From G020348185 sp964525045 (GTDB taxonomy: Bacteria > Nitrospirota > Nitrospiria > Nitrospirales > UBA8639), in NCBI GenBank assembly GCA_964525045.1, contig CAZGFD010000004.1, forward strand, positions 62,001-126,000: a stretch of 64,000 bases of DNA, read 5' to 3'. Positions 1 to 8,815 of this stretch are shown piece after piece. The notes below the pieces were generated by a model. That model ran no database searches, was not told where the DNA came from, and saw only the letters and a list, made by a program, of their open reading frames with translations. Position numbers and translations under genes: made by a program. Every line of letters starts with the position of its first letter. Position 1 is the first letter of the stretch.

Positions 1-217
1 CGATCAAACATGCGATGGGCAACGTCAATACTAGAAATGAGGGCATCAGATACACAATCACTTTGCCAACCGCCAACAAACCCACCCCTTTTGAAACGAG
101 GAGATCCATCAGACGCAACATTTCCTTCGTGAACACAATGAAGCAGAGGGCGGTAAGACTGGTCAGGAAAGGAGAAAGGAGCTCTTGAAATATGTACCGA
201 TCGAGGATTTTGATCAA
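1..217 (-). CDS. LptF/LptG-family LPS export permease, 5' part only
   Basis: Reading the minus strand from a TTG at 217 gives an uninterrupted frame running off the window start. It begins LIKILDRYIFQELLSPFLTS and continues into hydrophobic segments. A short amphipathic start with 'DRYI..E', a first membrane helix, then 'P.FLVLTLPIA' is the typical N-terminus of the YjgP/YjgQ (LptF/LptG) inner-membrane permeases, which with LptB extract lipopolysaccharide from the inner membrane. An in-frame TAG lies two codons upstream, so the start cannot be much earlier; TTG at 217 is the first usable start. F versus G cannot be decided from 72 residues. LpxD and an MsbA-like exporter elsewhere in the window fit an LPS-making cell. 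Confidence 0.72.
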   Translation of the reverse strand, partial: MIKILDRYIFQELLSPFLTSLTALCFIVFTKEMLRLMDLLVSKGVGLLAVGKVIVYLMPSFLVLTLPIACLI

Positions 218-494
218 GGGAACCTATTAAGCGATTAACGCACTCAACTTATCAAACCCGTTGAACGATTTCGAAGGAACCCACTCACCACAGGGGACTG
301 CAAGATGTCCAAAAAGGCCATATTCTCACCCGCCCAATTCCCGCCAGCCCCAGGCGCACCATGCCAGGGTCAAGGCTGGGAATGGCCTCCTAAGTCCGAC
401 AGACTGCCCCCCTGTTGGGCCCACTAATTTTCACATTCATACCATATTTTCTCATTTATCAAGAAAAAATATGAAAAATTTCTTGCTCAAAATA

Positions 495-523
495 TTGACA
501 CAAATGCCAATCTATGCTACATG
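495..523 (+). promoter_or_regulatory. Sigma-70-type promoter with extended -10
   Basis: A perfect TTGACA (495-500) is followed after 17 bases by TACATG (518-523), preceded by TG one base upstream (TGC TACATG, an extended -10). A start near 530 would place transcription about 80 bases before the terminator at 573-610. The -10 hexamer itself is weak; the perfect -35 and the TG motif compensate. Confidence 0.55.
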
Positions 524-529
524 AGACCA

Positions 530-610
530 GCTTTTTGGTGTACCATGTCTGTTGTTAATCTTACGTTGTTTACCGTAGAGGGGGGATCAGATCCTTTCTA
601 CGGTTTTTTT
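530..610 (+). ncRNA. Candidate small RNA or attenuated csp leader
   Basis: A promoter-like sequence ends at 523 and a strong terminator ends at 610, defining a transcript of about 80 nt with no credible open frame. It could be a free small RNA. It could also be a leader whose terminator is read through, or destabilised by cold, to reach the cold-shock gene at 772. No known RNA family was recognised. The call rests only on the promoter-terminator geometry. Confidence 0.35.
573..610 (+). terminator. Intrinsic terminator
   Basis: CCGTAGA (573-579) pairs with TCTACGG (597-603), enclosing an inner GGATC/GATCC palindrome, and is followed by seven T (604-610). This is a textbook rho-independent terminator on the plus strand, about 160 bases upstream of the cold-shock gene rather than behind a recognised gene. 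Confidence 0.8.
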
Positions 611-771
611 GTGCACGCATTGGCACACCAATATCCTCAATCGTTATGACCGTGACGTGAACAGGAATTTGCAGTATTTCTCAATAATCCTTGTTTTTTG
701 TGGGTGACCATACGGGTAAGGTTCACCGACTTTTTAACTGGTCTTAAATAATAATCATAATGGAGGGGACT

Positions 772-990
772 GTGAAAAGTAAGGGAACAGTGAAATGGTT
801 CAATGACCGTAAGGGTTTCGGATTCATCCATGTTGAGGATGGTCAAGATGTCTTTGTTCATTATTCCGCACTTCAAGGAGAAGGCTTCAAAACCCTCAAA
901 GAGGGTGAATCCGTCGAATTTGACCTCGTTGAGGGAGCCAAGGGGCCCCAAGCATCCAATGTCGTCAAATTGGGAATGGTTCAATCTTAG
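772..990 (+). CDS. csp: Cold-shock protein (CspA family)
   Basis: A single cold-shock domain of about 72 residues: a five-stranded OB-fold that binds single-stranded RNA/DNA and acts as an RNA chaperone. The RNP1-like motif KGFGFIHV and RNP2-like VFVHYSAL are both present, preceded by the standard GTVKWFN opening. I chose GTG at 772 because GGAG (762-765) sits 6 bases upstream and the product then opens VKSKGTVKWFN like other family members. An in-frame ATG at 760 would overlap that ribosome-binding site and add four residues. The leader contains a hairpin at 703-727 that could serve temperature control. The gene appears monocistronic. Confidence 0.93.
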   Translation: MKSKGTVKWFNDRKGFGFIHVEDGQDVFVHYSALQGEGFKTLKEGESVEFDLVEGAKGPQASNVVKLGMVQS

Positions 991-1358
991 TCACTTAATG
1001 GTTAGTACAAGCGTTCGCACCTGTTATTGTGACATAAAAGGACTGACGGTTTCAGAAAACCTCAAGCCCTATTTTTGAGTTTTAGTCTGATTCCCATTTT
1101 TTGCAGACTTTTGCCGTCTGGGGTACAAAGATCCTTGACGAGTAGTCTACACATTAAGATTGAGAGGTCACCATCCACACCCTCTCTTTTTGAACCATTT
1201 TCTCCTCCCTACTACGCTATTGAATATCCAAAACCTCCCACCTTGACTTCCCGAAAATTTCCTTGCTAGAATTTTCTCCTAAGTATTTGGATTTATTATA
1301 GAATTTTCACTTACTCCGAATCCATAATGGTCCATCCTGAGTCAACCGTAGAGGTATT
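991..1358. other. Intergenic region, nothing clear
   Basis: 368 bases between csp and the NHL-repeat gene. A frame at 1075-1269 is Ser/Pro-rich with no recognisable domain, so I do not call it. TATTAT at 1294-1299 could be a -10 element for the downstream gene, but no matching -35 was found. GAGG at 1349-1352 is the ribosome-binding site of the next gene. Confidence 0.4.
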
Positions 1359-4310
1359 ATGAACAAAGATTTATTTGAAAAAATGTACGATGACCACTAT
1401 TTCCCTCCCTCCCTTATGGCAATGGGAAATGAAGAGGAATGGGGTGCCGGGGACTCCGCCAATGAAGAATTGCCCCCTGCGCCTGCAAATGTGACGGTGA
1501 AACCGGATAACGGAAAAATCACCATTTCATGGGATCCTGTTCCAGGCGCTCTCTACTATAACCTGTATTTTTTGACCAGCAAGGGCGTGTACGTTAAACC
1601 CTCGGATCTCACCCGCCCTATTGCGAGCACCGAAGATTTTCAGCCCACCATGGGAGTCACCAAAGAAAAGGGGAACTGCATTGAAGGAGCGACGAGTCCG
1701 TATCTTCATCAGGATCTCGGGAACAGCCTCTGCTACCATTATATTGTGACAGCGATCACTCCTGAGGGGGAAAGTCCGGAATCCGAAGAGATCATGGCCA
1801 TTCCCTCTCCCTATCTCACCGCTTTTCAAATCGGAACCGAGGGGATGGATGACGGAGAATTTAAATCTCCAACCGGGATCGCGGTCGACAAGGATGGCAA
1901 TATTTATGTCGGCGATACGGACAATCATTCCATTCAAAAATTTGACAAGGAAGGTAAATTTCTTGCTCGCTGGGGAGACGAGCCTGACTCGGAAGAGGGC
2001 AAATTCTACTATCCCAGAGGCCTCACCACGTCCCCGGAAGGCGACGTGTATGTTGCCGATAGTGGCAATAATCGTGTTCAAAAATTTGATTCAGAAGGCA
2101 ATATTCTTACGGCATGGGGAAAATTCGGATTCGCCTGGCGTGGCGCAGAGGCCGGAAAATTTGATACCCCCTGGGGAGTAACCACGGACAAAAATGGCTT
2201 TTTGTATGTGTCCGATACGACCAATGCCCGAATTCAAAAATTCCAATCAGACGGAACCCCCCTCCTGAAGTGGGGACGTGACGGGAGTTATGACGGGGCG
2301 TTCTTTTTTCCACGCGGCATCGCGGTAGATTTTGTCGGGAACATTTATGTGGCGGACGAGGGCAATCATCGCATTCAGAAGTTTGATTCTCGTGGAAATT
2401 TTCTTCTCAAATGGGGGAAAGAAGGCAATGGCCCCGGGCAATTCAAATCTCCATGGGGCGTGGCCTGCGATGCCCTGGGGAATATCTATGTGGTGGATAG
2501 CGGAAATCACCGCGTTCAAAAATTTGATTCGAATGGAACCTTCCAATGTACCTGGGGAAACCGTGGACTGACGGAAGGCCAGCTCAATTTCCCCTCAGGC
2601 ATTGCTGTCGACAAAGAAGGCAGTGTGTACGTCATCGACAACGGAAACAATCGCCTGACCAAATTCGTGCCCACTGAGGAAGAACTCAACCGAGGTCGCG
2701 AACAGGAGCCGTCGCGCGAAGCGGCCGACTTGACGACGCCAACCAATCTGGCGGTGAAACCAGGAGATTCCGAAAATATAATCAGTTGGTTAGAAGTGCC
2801 TGGAGCGATTAGTTATAATCTGTACTTCAGCACAACTCCCAATCTGACTACCGACACCGCCACGATGATTGAAGGAACCACCAGTCCGTACACCCACACG
2901 GGCCTCACCAATAATACCCCTTATTTTTATGCCCTTGCTGCGGTCACGGAGGAGGGTTTAGAAAGTCCGATTTCTGAAGAAAAATCCGCCACACCCATCC
3001 TCATTGATATTACGGCGCCACAAAACCCCGATATTGTCTTAAACCATGGCGCCTATATGACGAACTCCCCCGACTTAGTAGCCACGATTTCCGCCAAGGA
3101 TTTGGATACCGGGGTTGCGGCCTATTTTATTTCAGAAAATCCCATGACCCCCAGCGCCACCATGCCAGGCTGGGTCGAGGTCGAGCCGGATCATCGGTTT
3201 GGCGCAACCATTCCCTTTACCACCTCCCCGGAAGACGGAACCAAAACAATATATGTGTGGTTTAAGGACGTCGGGAATAACGTTTCCGTCCCGGCCAGTG
3301 CCACGATTCTCCTGAACACCTCCGGATATGTGTGTGTCGGCAAATGGGGCAAACCTGGGCGTGGAGCCTCACTCCTTCACGGAGGAGAGTTCATGAGTCC
3401 CATTTACGGGATGACCATTGATCGACAAAACAGTCTGTTTGTCGTGGACAATGGGAATAACCGAATCCAGAAATTCGAACAAAATGGCAATTTCATTCTG
3501 TTATGGGGCAATTTTGGTTCAGCGAACGGGAATTTCAATAACCCGACCGGGATTGCCTGCGATGGCAAAGGGGATGTGTATGTTGCTGACACCAACAACC
3601 ACCGCATCCAAAAATTCGATGGAAAGCTGGGACATTACCTTATGAAAATCGGCTCACGAGGGAATGGAGAGGGACAATTTAACTCCCCCTGGGGAGTAGC
3701 CGTCGATCGGGTCCGGGGATATATCTATGTCGTGGACAGTGCCAACTTCCGGGTGCAAAAATTCGATGAAACCGGTGAATTCATCATGCAATGGGGAAGC
3801 TTCGGAAACAATGATGGGCAGTTTTATTTTGCGAGAGGAATCGCTGTAGACCAATCCGATGGATCAGTATATGTCGTGGACATGGGCAACCATCGGATTC
3901 AAAAATTCGATACCAGTACCAATGTCCTTCCCCAATTTCTCACAAAATGGGGAGGTGGAATCGGTGCAGGTCATGCCAGCAGTTCCCAAGCCCAGGAGCC
4001 CGGTCAATTCCGTTCACCCTGGGGCATTACCGTCGATGATGCCGGTGACGTGTATGTCACCGATACCGGAAACCAGCGGATTCAAAAGTTCGATCGCGAT
4101 GGGAATTTCATTACCCAATGGGGTGGATTCGGAAGCGCCGACGGCCACTTCAATTTCCCTTATGGCCTAGTCGTGGATAGTCGGGGAAACGTGTTTGCCG
4201 TCGATAGCGGAAATATGCGAGTCCAGCAATTTATGCCGGCCGAAGACGCGGACCACCAATTCAAAGAAGAGGACGTTGTGGCGTTCCTGCCAGAAACCGC
4301 AGATCAATAA
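1359..4310 (+). CDS. Large NHL-repeat protein with two fibronectin-like domains
   Basis: 983 residues. The order is: short acidic N-terminus; fibronectin type III-like domain (about 38-147, 'PPAPANVTVKPDNGKITISW'); six NHL repeats (about 150-445); second Fn3-like domain (about 470-560); a non-repetitive Ig-like stretch (about 560-660); six more NHL repeats (about 665-965). Each NHL unit follows F.SP.G.A.D..GN.YV.D.GNHR.QKFD, then W G. Two sets of six imply two six-bladed beta-propellers, folds that bind proteins, RNA or ligands. There is no signal peptide or membrane segment at this start, which is supported by GAGG six bases upstream, so location is unclear; export by a leaderless route is possible. 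Ligand and role are unknown. It stands alone and is followed by a terminator. Confidence 0.88.
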   Translation: MNKDLFEKMYDDHYFPPSLMAMGNEEEWGAGDSANEELPPAPANVTVKPDNGKITISWDPVPGALYYNLYFLTSKGVYVKPSDLTRPIASTEDFQPTMGVTKEKGNCIEGATSPYLHQDLGNSLCYHYIVTAITPEGESPESEEIMAIPSPYLTAFQIGTEGMDDGEFKSPTGIAVDKDGNIYVGDTDNHSIQKFDKEGKFLARWGDEPDSEEGKFYYPRGLTTSPEGDVYVADSGNNRVQKFDSEGNILTAWGKFGFAWRGAEAGKFDTPWGVTTDKNGFLYVSDTTNARIQKFQSDGTPLLKWGRDGSYDGAFFFPRGIAVDFVGNIYVADEGNHRIQKFDSRGNFLLKWGKEGNGPGQFKSPWGVACDALGNIYVVDSGNHRVQKFDSNGTFQCTWGNRGLTEGQLNFPSGIAVDKEGSVYVIDNGNNRLTKFVPTEEELNRGREQEPSREAADLTTPTNLAVKPGDSENIISWLEVPGAISYNLYFSTTPNLTTDTATMIEGTTSPYTHTGLTNNTPYFYALAAVTEEGLESPISEEKSATPILIDITAPQNPDIVLNHGAYMTNSPDLVATISAKDLDTGVAAYFISENPMTPSATMPGWVEVEPDHRFGATIPFTTSPEDGTKTIYVWFKDVGNNVSVPASATILLNTSGYVCVGKWGKPGRGASLLHGGEFMSPIYGMTIDRQNSLFVVDNGNNRIQKFEQNGNFILLWGNFGSANGNFNNPTGIACDGKGDVYVADTNNHRIQKFDGKLGHYLMKIGSRGNGEGQFNSPWGVAVDRVRGYIYVVDSANFRVQKFDETGEFIMQWGSFGNNDGQFYFARGIAVDQSDGSVYVVDMGNHRIQKFDTSTNVLPQFLTKWGGGIGAGHASSSQAQEPGQFRSPWGITVDDAGDVYVTDTGNQRIQKFDRDGNFITQWGGFGSADGHFNFPYGLVVDSRGNVFAVDSGNMRVQQFMPAEDADHQFKEEDVVAFLPETADQ

Positions 4311-4381
4311 CCTGTTGTCGTACTGTCCTTATTGGCTGACACATCCTGCCCCAGAAAGTAGGCTTCTTTGTTTCCCGCACA

Positions 4382-4405
4382 TGAGGGATCCAGATCCTCG
4401 TTTTT
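4382..4405 (+). terminator. Probable intrinsic terminator after the NHL-repeat gene
   Basis: GAGGGATC and GATCCTC form a short stem with a two-base loop and one bulged G, followed by G and five T (4401-4405). It lies about 70 bases behind the NHL-repeat gene and separates it from guaB. Confidence 0.55.
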
Positions 4406-4566
4406 GACAAACCGGATCAAAAAGAAGGAGTTGCATTTTCATCTTCCGCACGTCATCATGTACAGAGTTTTCTTGTTGTGGATTACCCGATACGATGGTG
4501 GAAAGCGGGATCGTTTTTTGTGTATCCATTAACCGATTTCATTCGTTGACCACTTAGGGGGGATTG

Positions 4567-6036
4567 ATGCGGGAACAAAATATCCGAATTGGATTGACCT
4601 TTGACGATGTGGTCTTAGTCCCGGCTAAGTCAGATGTGGTACCCGCTGAAGTTGACACCACAACCTCCCTTACCTCCAATATACAGATCAATATTCCCCT
4701 CATCAGCGCAGCCATGGATACTGTCACTGAGGGACGACTGGCTATCGCCATCGCTCAGGAAGGCGGACTGGGATTCGTCCATCGCGCCCTGTCTCCTCAA
4801 GTCCAGGCAGGAGAAATTGATAAGGTCAAGAAATCTGAAAGCGGCATGATTCTCGCCCCCATCACGATTTCTCCGGATCAAACGATACGAGATGTGCACC
4901 ACCTCATGACCACCTATCGAATCTCAGGCATTCCCGTGACCAAAAATGGAAAACTCGTGGGAATCCTGACAAACCGGGATCTCCGTTTTGAGACGAGGAT
5001 GGACCTGAAAGTATCCCAGGTGATGACGACCGGTCAGCTTATTACAGCCCCTGAAGGCACGAGTCTTGAAAAAGCGCGGGAAATCTTGCATGAGCATCGC
5101 ATTGAAAAATTACCGGTCGTCAATGACCAATATGAATTGAAAGGCCTGATTACCATTAAGGACATTCAGAAGCGAATCAAATATCCGAACGCCTGTAAAG
5201 ACCAGCATGGACGATTACGAGTCGGAGCGGCCGTCGGTGTGGGGCCGGACGTAGAAGAGCGACTCGATTTACTCACCAAAGCTGGGGTGGATGTTGTCTG
5301 TGTGGACACGGCCCATGGACATTCTCACCGGGTGGAAGAAACCGTAAAGTTAATCAAAAAGCAATATCCAGATCTGGATGTGGTGGCCGGCAACATTGCC
5401 ACGGCGGAGGGTGTGAAAGATCTCGTCGCGTGTGGCGTTGATGCGGTCAAAGTCGGTGTTGGCCCGGGTTCCATCTGTACGACACGAGTGGTTTCCGGAG
5501 CGGGCGTCCCCCAACTCACGGCCATTGCAGACTGTGCAAAGGCGCTTTCGGGCAGCGGAATTCCAATCATTGCGGACGGAGGAATTAAATATTCAGGTGA
5601 TATTAGTAAAGCCCTCGCGGCAGGGGCCTCCTCCGTGATGATCGGATCGTTATTCGCTGGAACCGAAGAATCCCCGGGGGACCTGGTGCTGTATCAGGGG
5701 CGAACGTACAAAGAATACCGAGGAATGGGATCTCTCGGCGCCTTAGAACGTGGAGGGAGAGACCGGTATTTCCAAGAGGAACAGCAGCCAGCGGCCAAAC
5801 TGGTCCCAGAAGGCATTGAAGCTCGCGTACCCTATAAGGGAACCTTATCGGGCCTTGTGTATCAACTCGTCGGTGGCCTCAAGGCTGGAATGGGGTATTG
5901 CGGATGCCGTTCCATCCCTCAGTTACAGAAGGAGGCCACATTTATTCGTCTCACACAATCGGGTCTCCGCGAAGCTCATGTCCATGATGTGATTATCACG
6001 AAGGAGGCTCCGAATTACCGGGCTGATGTGGAATGA
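4567..6036 (+). CDS. guaB: Inosine-5'-monophosphate dehydrogenase
   Basis: 489 residues. Oxidises IMP to XMP with NAD+, the committed step of GMP synthesis. The TIM barrel opens with 'GLTFDDVVLVPA.SDV'. A CBS-domain pair (about 95-205) interrupts it, 'DPDQTI'-type turn included. The active-site loop GPGSICTTRVV carries the catalytic cysteine, and the mobile flap region reads 'YRGMGSLGAL'. Near-normal family length. I prefer ATG 4567 over the adjoining TTG at 4564 because the purine-rich site at 4556-4563 is then better spaced. guaA follows after 53 bases on the same strand, so the two GMP-branch enzymes are probably co-transcribed. Confidence 0.97.
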   Translation: MREQNIRIGLTFDDVVLVPAKSDVVPAEVDTTTSLTSNIQINIPLISAAMDTVTEGRLAIAIAQEGGLGFVHRALSPQVQAGEIDKVKKSESGMILAPITISPDQTIRDVHHLMTTYRISGIPVTKNGKLVGILTNRDLRFETRMDLKVSQVMTTGQLITAPEGTSLEKAREILHEHRIEKLPVVNDQYELKGLITIKDIQKRIKYPNACKDQHGRLRVGAAVGVGPDVEERLDLLTKAGVDVVCVDTAHGHSHRVEETVKLIKKQYPDLDVVAGNIATAEGVKDLVACGVDAVKVGVGPGSICTTRVVSGAGVPQLTAIADCAKALSGSGIPIIADGGIKYSGDISKALAAGASSVMIGSLFAGTEESPGDLVLYQGRTYKEYRGMGSLGALERGGRDRYFQEEQQPAAKLVPEGIEARVPYKGTLSGLVYQLVGGLKAGMGYCGCRSIPQLQKEATFIRLTQSGLREAHVHDVIITKEAPNYRADVE

Positions 6037-6089
6037 GGCCGTCCTTCTATGACCGAGGCTTACGCATACACGGCTAGCATTTTCTCACC

Positions 6090-7646
6090 ATGCTGTCTTC
6101 CCACGATACCATCGTTATACTGGATTTTGGATCCCAGTATACCCAACTGATTGCCCGTCGTATTCGGGAACAGCATGTTTACTCCGTCATTCTCACTTCA
6201 TCGACTTCCCTAGAAAAAATTCTCTCGTATCATCCTAAGGGCCTTATTCTTTCCGGCGGGCCTGCCAGTGTGACTGACGGGGACGCTCCCCTTCCTCCGG
6301 AGGGACTGTTATCGTTAGATCTTCCTATCCTCGGTATTTGTTATGGCATGCAAGTCATTACCCAGGCCTTGGGTGGTCAGGTGGCAGGCGCCCAAAGAAG
6401 GGAGTATGGCCGGGCGGAATTAATGATCGATGACAACTCCGATTTGTTTCAGGGTCTCCCCACTCATCGTGGATTTCCCGTATGGATGTCTCATGGAGAT
6501 CGAATTGATCGGCTTCCTCCGGACTTTCAAGTCATCGCGCATACGGACAATTCCCCGATCGCCGTAATGAAGCGCCCCCACCAGACCGCGCCTGTTTTTT
6601 GTTTGCAATTTCATCCGGAAGTGGCGCATACGACTCACGGGGAAACCATTCTCCACAACTTCGTCTCCAGGGTATGTGGCTGTCAACCGAACTGGACGAT
6701 GGGATCATTCATCACTGAGGCCGTTCAAGAAATCCGTGACCAGGTTGGGGACGCCAAAGTCATCTGCGCCCTGAGCGGGGGAGTCGATTCGACGGTAGCC
6801 GCTGCCCTTACGCATCGGGCCATTGGCAATCAATTGAATTGCCTATTTATTGATAATGGGTTCATGAGAAAAGATGAAGTCACCCTGCTGGAAAGTATAT
6901 TTGATGCGCACTATCATATGGATGTGCGGGTCGTGGATAGTCGAGCCGCCTTTCTTCAAGCCCTGGGACGAACGATTCATCCAGAAAAGAAACGAAAAAT
7001 TATCGGCCGTCAATTCATCAAGTCGTTTGAATCGGAAGCTCAAACCATCGGTCATGTCAAATATCTCGTTCAAGGAACCCTCTATCCGGACGTCATTGAA
7101 AGTGTGAGCACCAAGGGTCCGTCCGCAACAATCAAAACCCATCATAATGTTGGAGGGCTTCCGGCCCGGATGAAATTACGGCTCATCGAACCGCTTCGGG
7201 ACCTTTTTAAAGATGAAGTTCGGGCCCTCGGCCTTGAATTGGGTCTACCGGAAGATCTCATATGGCGACATCCCTTTCCAGGACCCGGCCTCGCGATCAG
7301 GATTATCGGCGCTGTGACTCCTGAACGGCTAACGATTTTACGAGAGGCTGATGCCATCGTCACGGAAGAAATACGAAAAGCCGGACTCTATCGTGAGATC
7401 TGGCAGGCCTTTGCGGTCCTCATACCCGTTCAAACCGTCGGCGTCATGGGAGATCAACGAACCTACGAATCCGTCATCGCGATTCGGGCCGTGACGAGCA
7501 CTGACGGGATGACTGCCGATTGGGCCGATATTCCTCATGAAATTCTCGGACGCGTTTCTTCTCGTATTATCAACGAGGTGAAAGGGGTCAACCGGGTCGT
7601 GTACGACATTAGTTCCAAACCTCCCAGTACAATTGAATGGGAATAG
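6090..7646 (+). CDS. guaA: GMP synthase (glutamine-hydrolysing)
   Basis: 518 residues. Converts XMP to GMP using ATP and glutamine-derived ammonia. The N-terminal class I amidotransferase domain has the nucleophile in GICYGMQ and the His-Glu pair in FHPEVAHT. The ATP-pyrophosphatase domain follows with the PP-loop ALSGGVDSTV, then the dimerisation domain ending PPSTIEWE, the standard C-terminus. Full length for the family. It is adjacent to guaB and in the same direction. No good ribosome-binding site precedes ATG 6090, so translation may be coupled or weak; the start is supported by the family N-terminus (IVILDFGSQYTQLIARR). Confidence 0.97.
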   Translation: MLSSHDTIVILDFGSQYTQLIARRIREQHVYSVILTSSTSLEKILSYHPKGLILSGGPASVTDGDAPLPPEGLLSLDLPILGICYGMQVITQALGGQVAGAQRREYGRAELMIDDNSDLFQGLPTHRGFPVWMSHGDRIDRLPPDFQVIAHTDNSPIAVMKRPHQTAPVFCLQFHPEVAHTTHGETILHNFVSRVCGCQPNWTMGSFITEAVQEIRDQVGDAKVICALSGGVDSTVAAALTHRAIGNQLNCLFIDNGFMRKDEVTLLESIFDAHYHMDVRVVDSRAAFLQALGRTIHPEKKRKIIGRQFIKSFESEAQTIGHVKYLVQGTLYPDVIESVSTKGPSATIKTHHNVGGLPARMKLRLIEPLRDLFKDEVRALGLELGLPEDLIWRHPFPGPGLAIRIIGAVTPERLTILREADAIVTEEIRKAGLYREIWQAFAVLIPVQTVGVMGDQRTYESVIAIRAVTSTDGMTADWADIPHEILGRVSSRIINEVKGVNRVVYDISSKPPSTIEWE

Positions 7647-7648
7647 CG

Positions 7649-8479
7649 ATGCCAATCGGTCCCGCACAGGTTAGACTGCAAAAGGTCATCGCCCGATCGG
7701 GATTGGCGTCCCGGCGGGCCGCTGAAACGCTCATACAGGAAGGGCGAGTGACCGTGAATGGCAAGACCGTCACGGTATTAGGAACCTGCATTGATCCGAA
7801 TCGCGACCACGTGAAAGTGAATGGGCGTCATCTGAAGACTCAGCCCCCTGACATTTTTCTTATGCTTCACAAGCCTACGGGTTATGTCTCGACAATGAAC
7901 GATCCGTTGAACCGGCCGACGATTGCGGACCTGCTGGAGAGGGGGTCGATTCGAACGTTTCCTGTCGGTCGCCTTGACTCCGATAGCGAGGGCTTGTTAC
8001 TGCTCACGAATAATGGCGATATTGCACAGGCATGTCTTCACCCCCGCAATCATGTCAACAAGACCTACTTAGTAAAAATTAAGGGGGCCTTGGACAATGA
8101 AGCCATGACCAAACTCAAAAAGGGGCTCCTCTTGGAGGACGGTCCGACGGCTCCCGCACACGTTCGAAGAATCCGTCAAACCGAAGCAAACTCCTGGATA
8201 GAGATGACGATATCAGAGGGGAGGAATCATCAAGTTAAAAGAATGCTGGAATCTGTCGGAAACGCGGTCCTCAAATTAAAACGAATAAAATTCGGTCCGT
8301 TGGCCCTTGGCGCTCTCCCAATTGGAGCGAGTCGGTATCTATCGGATGAAGAGGCCAATGCCCTGAGAGCTTTACTGCATCGTCCCCCCTCTTCTTCATC
8401 GAGAAACCCGATCGGCCCTAGGCCCTCGGTCACCCAATCGAAAAGGCGATCCCCTAGTCCCCGGAAGCCGCGCGCTTGA
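7649..8479 (+). CDS. RsuA/RluB-family rRNA pseudouridine synthase
   Basis: 276 residues. Isomerises specific uridines of rRNA to pseudouridine. An S4 RNA-binding domain (about 5-60, 'RLQKVIARSGLASRRAAE') precedes the catalytic domain, whose signature GRLDSDSEGLLLLTNNG carries the catalytic Asp. 'EGRNHQVKRML' is also typical. A basic Ser/Arg/Pro tail (last 35 residues) is common in RluB-like members and may bind RNA. RluB versus RsuA specificity cannot be fixed here, though the C-terminal tail favours RluB. The start is ambiguous: ATG 7637 overlaps the end of guaA, while ATG 7649 lies just after its stop with GGGAA upstream, which I prefer. Probably translationally coupled to guaA. Confidence 0.9.
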   Translation: MPIGPAQVRLQKVIARSGLASRRAAETLIQEGRVTVNGKTVTVLGTCIDPNRDHVKVNGRHLKTQPPDIFLMLHKPTGYVSTMNDPLNRPTIADLLERGSIRTFPVGRLDSDSEGLLLLTNNGDIAQACLHPRNHVNKTYLVKIKGALDNEAMTKLKKGLLLEDGPTAPAHVRRIRQTEANSWIEMTISEGRNHQVKRMLESVGNAVLKLKRIKFGPLALGALPIGASRYLSDEEANALRALLHRPPSSSSRNPIGPRPSVTQSKRRSPSPRKPRA

Positions 8480-8815
8480 AAGTTGAGGCTGTCGATACCC
8501 ATTGATAATGAAGGATTCCCCTACTTATCCCGGCCCACGGCGACTACCTCTTCGGTCATTCCCCGCCTTCGCACAGAGGCGTTTCCGGCCTTGGTAGCCA
8601 CTTCTGCCTTCAGGGGACGGAGCCTTCGGCGGAGGACTCGGCGGAGTAGGCTCGACGTGCAAGTGGGACGGAGGGAATCCCAATCAATGGATATTTTGAA
8701 AAGAATGGGGGCCGAGATCATCACAGGTTGTCTGGGGCCCTGCCTCCGGAGAGCCGACAAGAGGGGGAACTGAAACGGATGATATATCACAAACGAATCA
8801 ATATTCGGAGGAGCC
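8480..8815. other. Intergenic region, no supported gene
   Basis: 336 bases between the pseudouridine synthase and aspS. Open frames exist on both strands (8483-8773 plus, 8521-8859 minus), but they are Arg/Ser/Pro-rich without a recognisable domain or good ribosome-binding site, and the minus frame overlaps the aspS start. The region contains GC-rich short repeats such as GGCGGAGGACTCGGCGGAG. I see no promoter that I would defend. Confidence 0.35.

Larger units (their letters stand above)
218..771. other. Intergenic region between the permease gene and csp
   Basis: No convincing protein-coding frame is seen; the 87-codon frame from 261 is low-complexity and matches no family I know. The region holds a promoter-like site at 495-523 and a strong intrinsic terminator at 573-610 (listed separately). 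A hairpin at 703-727 (GGTGACC pairing with GGTTCACC) lies in the probable leader of the cold-shock gene. Confidence 0.5.

Noticed and set aside
261..524. 87-codon frame near the window start
   Set aside because: Low complexity, no domain, and it runs through the promoter-like site at 495-523.
610..635. TTGGCACACCAATATC, a possible sigma-54 site before csp
   Set aside because: The TTGC half is missing at the required spacing, unlike the clear site at 63842.
1075..1269. 64-codon frame between csp and the NHL gene
   Set aside because: Ser/Pro-rich with no ribosome-binding site or similarity; it probably arises from AT-rich intergenic DNA.
8480..8815. Opposed open frames of about 100 codons between the pseudouridine synthase and aspS
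   Set aside because: Arg/Ser/Pro-rich, no domain, no ribosome-binding site, and the minus frame overlaps the aspS start. Likely GC-biased chance frames.
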